A program made the translations under genes and the position numbers. DNA of 64,000 nucleotides. Source: Batillaria attramentaria (lineage: Eukaryota; Mollusca; Gastropoda; Batillariidae). This document shows positions 62,980 to 64,000 of this stretch, one piece after another. How positions within the stretch are numbered: position 1 is the stretch's first letter; every line of letters starts with the position of its first letter. Under the pieces are notes generated by a model. It did no database searches. It was not told the origin of the DNA and worked only from the letters and a program-made list of their open reading frames with translations. The stretch is from assembly GCA_018292915.2 (NCBI GenBank), contig JACVVK020000194.1, forward strand, positions 347,501 to 411,500, written 5' to 3'.

Positions 62980-64000
62980 TTTCACTTCCTTCAGGCAAAG
63001 TCCTTCCTTCCACTGGCTCCCTGGAGTCTGGCTTTCCTTCCATTCAGATTTTTAGGGTCAATTGTCAGGCTTTTTGTCTCTCAGAAAGTGGCAGCCCTGT
63101 GTATGTTATGCGGGACCTTGTTTACCTTCCTGGCGTTTGTCAGTGTTTGTCTGTTGCCCAACACAGAAAAACAAAAATCTCCAGATCTTTCCAACAGTGT
63201 GTGTTACAGAGTGTGCAGCCATGCAAAACAAAAGTCAAAGAACCGTTACAAGGCCAGATTGTCCCATGTAGCAACCCAAGTGGAACGTGTGCAGGCGGTG
63301 GGAAATTAACCAGAACCAGAAAACGGGTAATCTTGTATGTGGTACAAAATACAGGCTGGGGATTTTTCATACGGCAGTTTGCAGCCAAATGTCCTATCCT
63401 TTCAGCCAAAGAAAAGGTAGGAGGAAAAAGGTTGCACACACACACACACACACGGTCATGATAAATGTAATGCCATATGGGACACTCTAAATTCATTTTT
63501 TAAAACCTGTATGTGAGTATCGAGGCAGTATTTTACTTTTGGGTGCCAGGAGAGGTGACTGAATAATGCCTTTAAAAATGCTAAAATTTGTTTTCTTTAA
63601 GTAGGCCATTGCCCCTGTGTTCTCCAGGCAGGGCACTGTTTCTGCACCCCGGCCTAGGTTTCAGTCTTCCTAGGTTTCAGTCTTTTTTTTCTCCTCGGCC
63701 ATTCCCCGGCCTGTGTAATTTAGTATAAATATTCCATTACATAGGAGGAGCTACAGACACAGACAGCAGTAGCAGCAGCGACAGCAAACCCTGGACTGCT
63801 GGCCGCACAGGGCCTCGCCGCTCAGCACATGGCTCCAGGGTATCTCGTGGGCTCCCCCTATCAGCAGCAGTACCCGCCTTACGCCGCCCAGCCACCCCCT
63901 CATCTCGTTCCACCCGGCACCAACTACCGGTACCCGCTTCTGTCCGCGTACCCAGCAACCAGACCCACACAGCCCACGTCTGTGCGCCTGAGCGAGCGGC
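40212..64000 (+). CDS. RANBP2: E3 SUMO-protein ligase RanBP2 / nucleoporin Nup358, N-terminal part (3' partial)
   Basis: Cytoplasmic-filament nucleoporin. Exons: 40212-40283, 40675-40742, 42244-42357, 42624-42667, 44640-44686, 45205-45264, 45672-45743, 46205-46366, 46965-47095, 47997-48126, 48844-49015, 49249-49473, 49847-49936, 50611-50878, 51471-51594, 54661-54782, 55590-55791, 56273-56413, 58885-58951, 59804-59958, 60822-61037, 61524-61565, 62238-62321, 63745 to window end; about 1021 residues, all GT-AG and in frame. The start [16 protein letters not shown] matches the human start MRRSKADVERYIASV. TPR-like helices follow ([55 protein letters not shown]). [23 protein letters not shown] and the coiled coil after about residue 820 also match the family. 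The last exon is Pro/Gln/Tyr-rich ([13 protein letters not shown]), like the region before the first RanBD in human. Ran-binding domains, zinc fingers and the E3 region lie beyond the window. Confidence 0.93.
40765..41060 (+). repeat. Dispersed repeat, head related to the 148-bp satellite
   Basis: GGGCTAATTCCATCTTTGCT, AGCCAGCTATGTTTTGGAAA, then a body homologous to 11119-11425. In RANBP2 intron 2. Confidence 0.7.
41083..41236 (+). mobile_element. Family A SINE feeding into a long CA array
   Basis: Head GGGTGGCTGAATGGTAGAGC, body as in the copy at 1999, and a tail AACCCCCAAACACACACA that runs directly into the 480-bp CA array. The array probably grew from the SINE tail. Confidence 0.85.
41236..41717. 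repeat. 480-bp compound (CA)n/(ACC) array
   Basis: CA blocks separated by single CC or AA interruptions, growing from the tail of the family A SINE at 41083. In RANBP2 intron 2. Confidence 0.98.
41978..42180 (-). mobile_element. 5'-truncated LINE copy 4 (same family)
   Basis: 3' end of the family with a four-unit TAAG tail at 41976-41993 (TTACTTACTTAC on +). Flanked by GCCTTTAGATTA on both sides (41966-41977 and 42182-42193), a 12-bp target duplication. In RANBP2 intron 2. Confidence 0.85.
42996..44587 (-). mobile_element. Solo LTR of an LTR retrotransposon with a nested DNA transposon
   Basis: Ends are TGTTACG and CGTAACA, flanked by a perfect 5-bp duplication CAGCC (42991-42995 and 44588-44592). 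On the - strand there is a TATATAAGG box at 43265-43257 and an AATAAA signal at 43165-43160, in the right order for U3-R-U5. No internal coding region remains, so it is a solo LTR of about 735 bp once the nested element (43655-44507) is subtracted. A 5-bp duplication fits Gypsy or BEL/Pao. In a RANBP2 intron, antisense to the gene. Confidence 0.82.
43655..44507. mobile_element. pogo/Tigger-like non-autonomous DNA transposon (853 bp)
   Basis: Flanked by TA dinucleotides (43653-43654 and 44508-44509). Inverted termini are CAGTCGAACCTG...GGCGGTCACC and, from the other end, CAGTCAAACCTG...GGCGGTCACC. CAGT(C/T)RAACCT ends with a TA target fit the pogo branch of Tc1/mariner. No intact transposase is visible. 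Inserted inside the solo LTR. Confidence 0.8.
44850..45066. mobile_element. TTAA-type MITE
   Basis: 217 bp with ends TTAACCCTTTTGCTGCC and GGCAGTGAAAGGGTTAA. In a RANBP2 intron. Confidence 0.7.
45805..45972. repeat. 28-bp minisatellite, 6 copies
   Basis: TATGCTTATCACAAACAACA units at 45805, 45833, 45861, 45889, 45917 and 45945. In a RANBP2 intron, 62 bp after the exon end at 45743. Confidence 0.95.
46603..46734 (+). pseudogene. C-terminal end of a LINE reverse transcriptase, 5'-truncated
   Basis: An intact 43-codon reading ends in TGA at 46732. It contains [11 protein letters not shown] and [11 protein letters not shown], the characteristic C-terminus of CR1/L2/jockey-like non-LTR retrotransposons. 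It is followed by a GT-rich 3' UTR and a TTATTATAATTTATTATTG tail near 46905-46925. It sits in a RANBP2 intron. Confidence 0.8.
47115..47345 (+). repeat. Dispersed AT-rich repeat, two units
   Basis: CACTTAAAATCATGTCCAAA..TTTTAGTCTAATT and CATAAAATCATGCCAAATTG..CAGATTTTATT. In a RANBP2 intron. Confidence 0.6.
47548..47946 (+). mobile_element. tRNA-derived SINE, family B, near full length (about 400 bp)
   Basis: Forward copy of 28555-28957: GCGGTCGGTGGTCTAGTGG head, CGAGTCCGACTCGGGGC B-box region, GGAAATGTTCAGCC, GTAAAGCGCCTATACAGTAC, (ATT)n tail. In a RANBP2 intron. Confidence 0.85.
48172..48294. repeat. 41-bp minisatellite, 3 copies
   Basis: GGTATCCCAGTGGAATCAGC at 48172, 48213 and 48254; identical units. 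In a RANBP2 intron, 46 bp after the exon end. Confidence 0.95.
49090..49226 (+). repeat. Dispersed AT-rich repeat next to a RANBP2 acceptor
   Basis: CTTAAAATCATGCCAAAATG..GCACAGATTTTAGTCTGATT; ends 22 bp before exon 49249. Confidence 0.6.
51595..54317 (+). other. Large RANBP2 intron portion with no recognised element
   Basis: Mostly apparently single-copy sequence with short T/C runs (52590-52620). An open stretch of 198 codons at 52317-52913 has no recognisable domain and includes a poly-Phe/Ser-Leu low-complexity part from TTT/CTC runs. AATAAA at 53135 could give an intronic poly(A) site, but nothing else supports it. Confidence 0.6.
54318..54612 (+). mobile_element. CAGGCTGGGGAA-terminated element, 5' truncated
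   Basis: Begins within TTTCAGCCAAAGAAAAGG and ends TTCCCCAGCCTG. Lies 48 bp before RANBP2 exon 54661. Confidence 0.75.
55146..55225 (-). repeat. 85-bp retroelement tail, reverse copy
   Basis: TTTGGGAAATTTGGGCTGCT and CCAGGGGAAGC are the reverse complement of the copies at 10637 and 31341. In a RANBP2 intron. Confidence 0.65.
56205..56272. repeat. Short tandem repeat at a RANBP2 splice acceptor
   Basis: GTTTGTCCACTGGATCTAAA occurs twice and GTTTGTCCTCCAG once, the last forming the acceptor of exon 56273. The earlier units read CCACTG instead of CCTCCAG and so do not offer a duplicate acceptor. Confidence 0.8.
56775..58700. repeat. 148-bp tandem satellite array, about 13 copies
   Basis: The landmark TGCCAGCTTATGTTTGGGA recurs at 56793, 56941, 57089, 57238, 57386, 57534, 57682, 57830, 57981, 58130, 58278, about 58410 (unit shortened) and 58558. 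Units are nearly identical and share GACTTTATCGATCGACATAT and GAAGCATTAGGCCAAAG. In a RANBP2 intron. The head of the unit resembles dispersed elements at 11119, 40765 and 60075; the tail resembles 32565-32620. Confidence 0.97.
59366..59550. repeat. C run followed by compound CA/CAAA microsatellite
   Basis: About 23 C, then CA blocks with AAACAC and CCCCCACAC interruptions. Flanks (59285-59345 and 59555-59760) look like a SINE/LINE relic (ATAATAATACATGTAC; GGAACAGGTATGTTTTAAG). Confidence 0.95.
60075..60260 (-). repeat. Dispersed repeat, reverse copy of the same family
   Basis: Reverse complement carries CCAACTTATGTTTTGGAACA, GAGTGCGTCTGCACGC and CTCGTATCTTGATGAT, matching the heads at 11119 and 40765. 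Confidence 0.65.
60539..60796. mobile_element. TTAA-type MITE next to a RANBP2 splice acceptor
   Basis: 258 bp with ends TTAACACTTTCAGCCCTG and CAGGGCTGAAAAGGGTTAA. It ends 25 bp before the exon at 60822, so it may contribute the branch-point region. Confidence 0.75.
61088..61360 (+). mobile_element. CAGGCTGGGGAA-terminated element, partial, with internal tandem repeat
   Basis: The AGCCAAATTTCCTATCTTTT unit is repeated three times (61097-61159, 21-bp period). The rest matches the family and ends TTCCCCAGTCTG. Confidence 0.7.
63352..63713 (+). mobile_element. CAGGCTGGGGAA-terminated element, full length (362 bp)
   Basis: Ends CAGGCTGGGGAT and TTCCCCGGCCTG. It stops 31 bp before the RANBP2 exon at 63745. 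Confidence 0.8.

Overview
The window looks like nuclear DNA of an invertebrate animal, most likely a mollusc and probably a snail. The reasons are many short exons with GT-AG introns, a secreted C1q-domain gene of the type expanded in molluscs, dense tRNA-derived SINEs, small inverted-repeat transposons, and long CA/GT microsatellites. There are no operons, CRISPR arrays or bacterial signals. The genus is not determined.

Four genes are supported by exons that keep frame across their junctions. (1) 674-13163, + strand: very-long-chain acyl-CoA dehydrogenase (ACADVL), 19 exons. Only the 5' exon(s) with the mitochondrial targeting sequence lie upstream of the window. (2) 18754-39889, - strand: a cytosolic ALDH1-type aldehyde (retinal) dehydrogenase, 14 coding exons, 494 residues. 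Exon 1 (39842-39889) is separated from exon 2 by an 11.5-kb intron, and one exon carries a 1-base frameshift. (3) 30376-32353, - strand: a two-exon secreted C1q-domain protein nested on the same strand inside ALDH intron 1. (4) 40212-64000+, + strand: the N-terminal alpha-solenoid, coiled coil and start of the disordered region of the nucleoporin RANBP2/Nup358, 24 exons, continuing past the window. ALDH and RANBP2 start codons are head to head, 322 bp apart.

Layout: 1-13163 ACADVL; 13164-18753 convergent intergenic region made mostly of inverted-repeat elements and local duplications; 18754-28353 ALDH exons 2-14; 28354-39841 ALDH intron 1, holding the C1q gene and an unexplained A+C-rich, decayed coding-like unit (about 35.2-37.15 kb); 39890-40211 shared promoter; 40212-64000 RANBP2, whose introns contain a solo LTR with a nested pogo-like element, a LINE 3' end and a 13-copy 148-bp satellite array.

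The ACADVL and ALDH products act on lipid-derived acyl-CoAs and aldehydes. The C1q protein is probably humoral, and RANBP2 belongs to the nuclear pore. Nothing suggests a shared pathway. The best candidates for undescribed biology are the A+C-rich unit with its flanking motif clusters, the satellite array related to dispersed elements, several TIR-element families, and the 15.0-15.5 kb inverted-repeat element with a 16-bp direct repeat.
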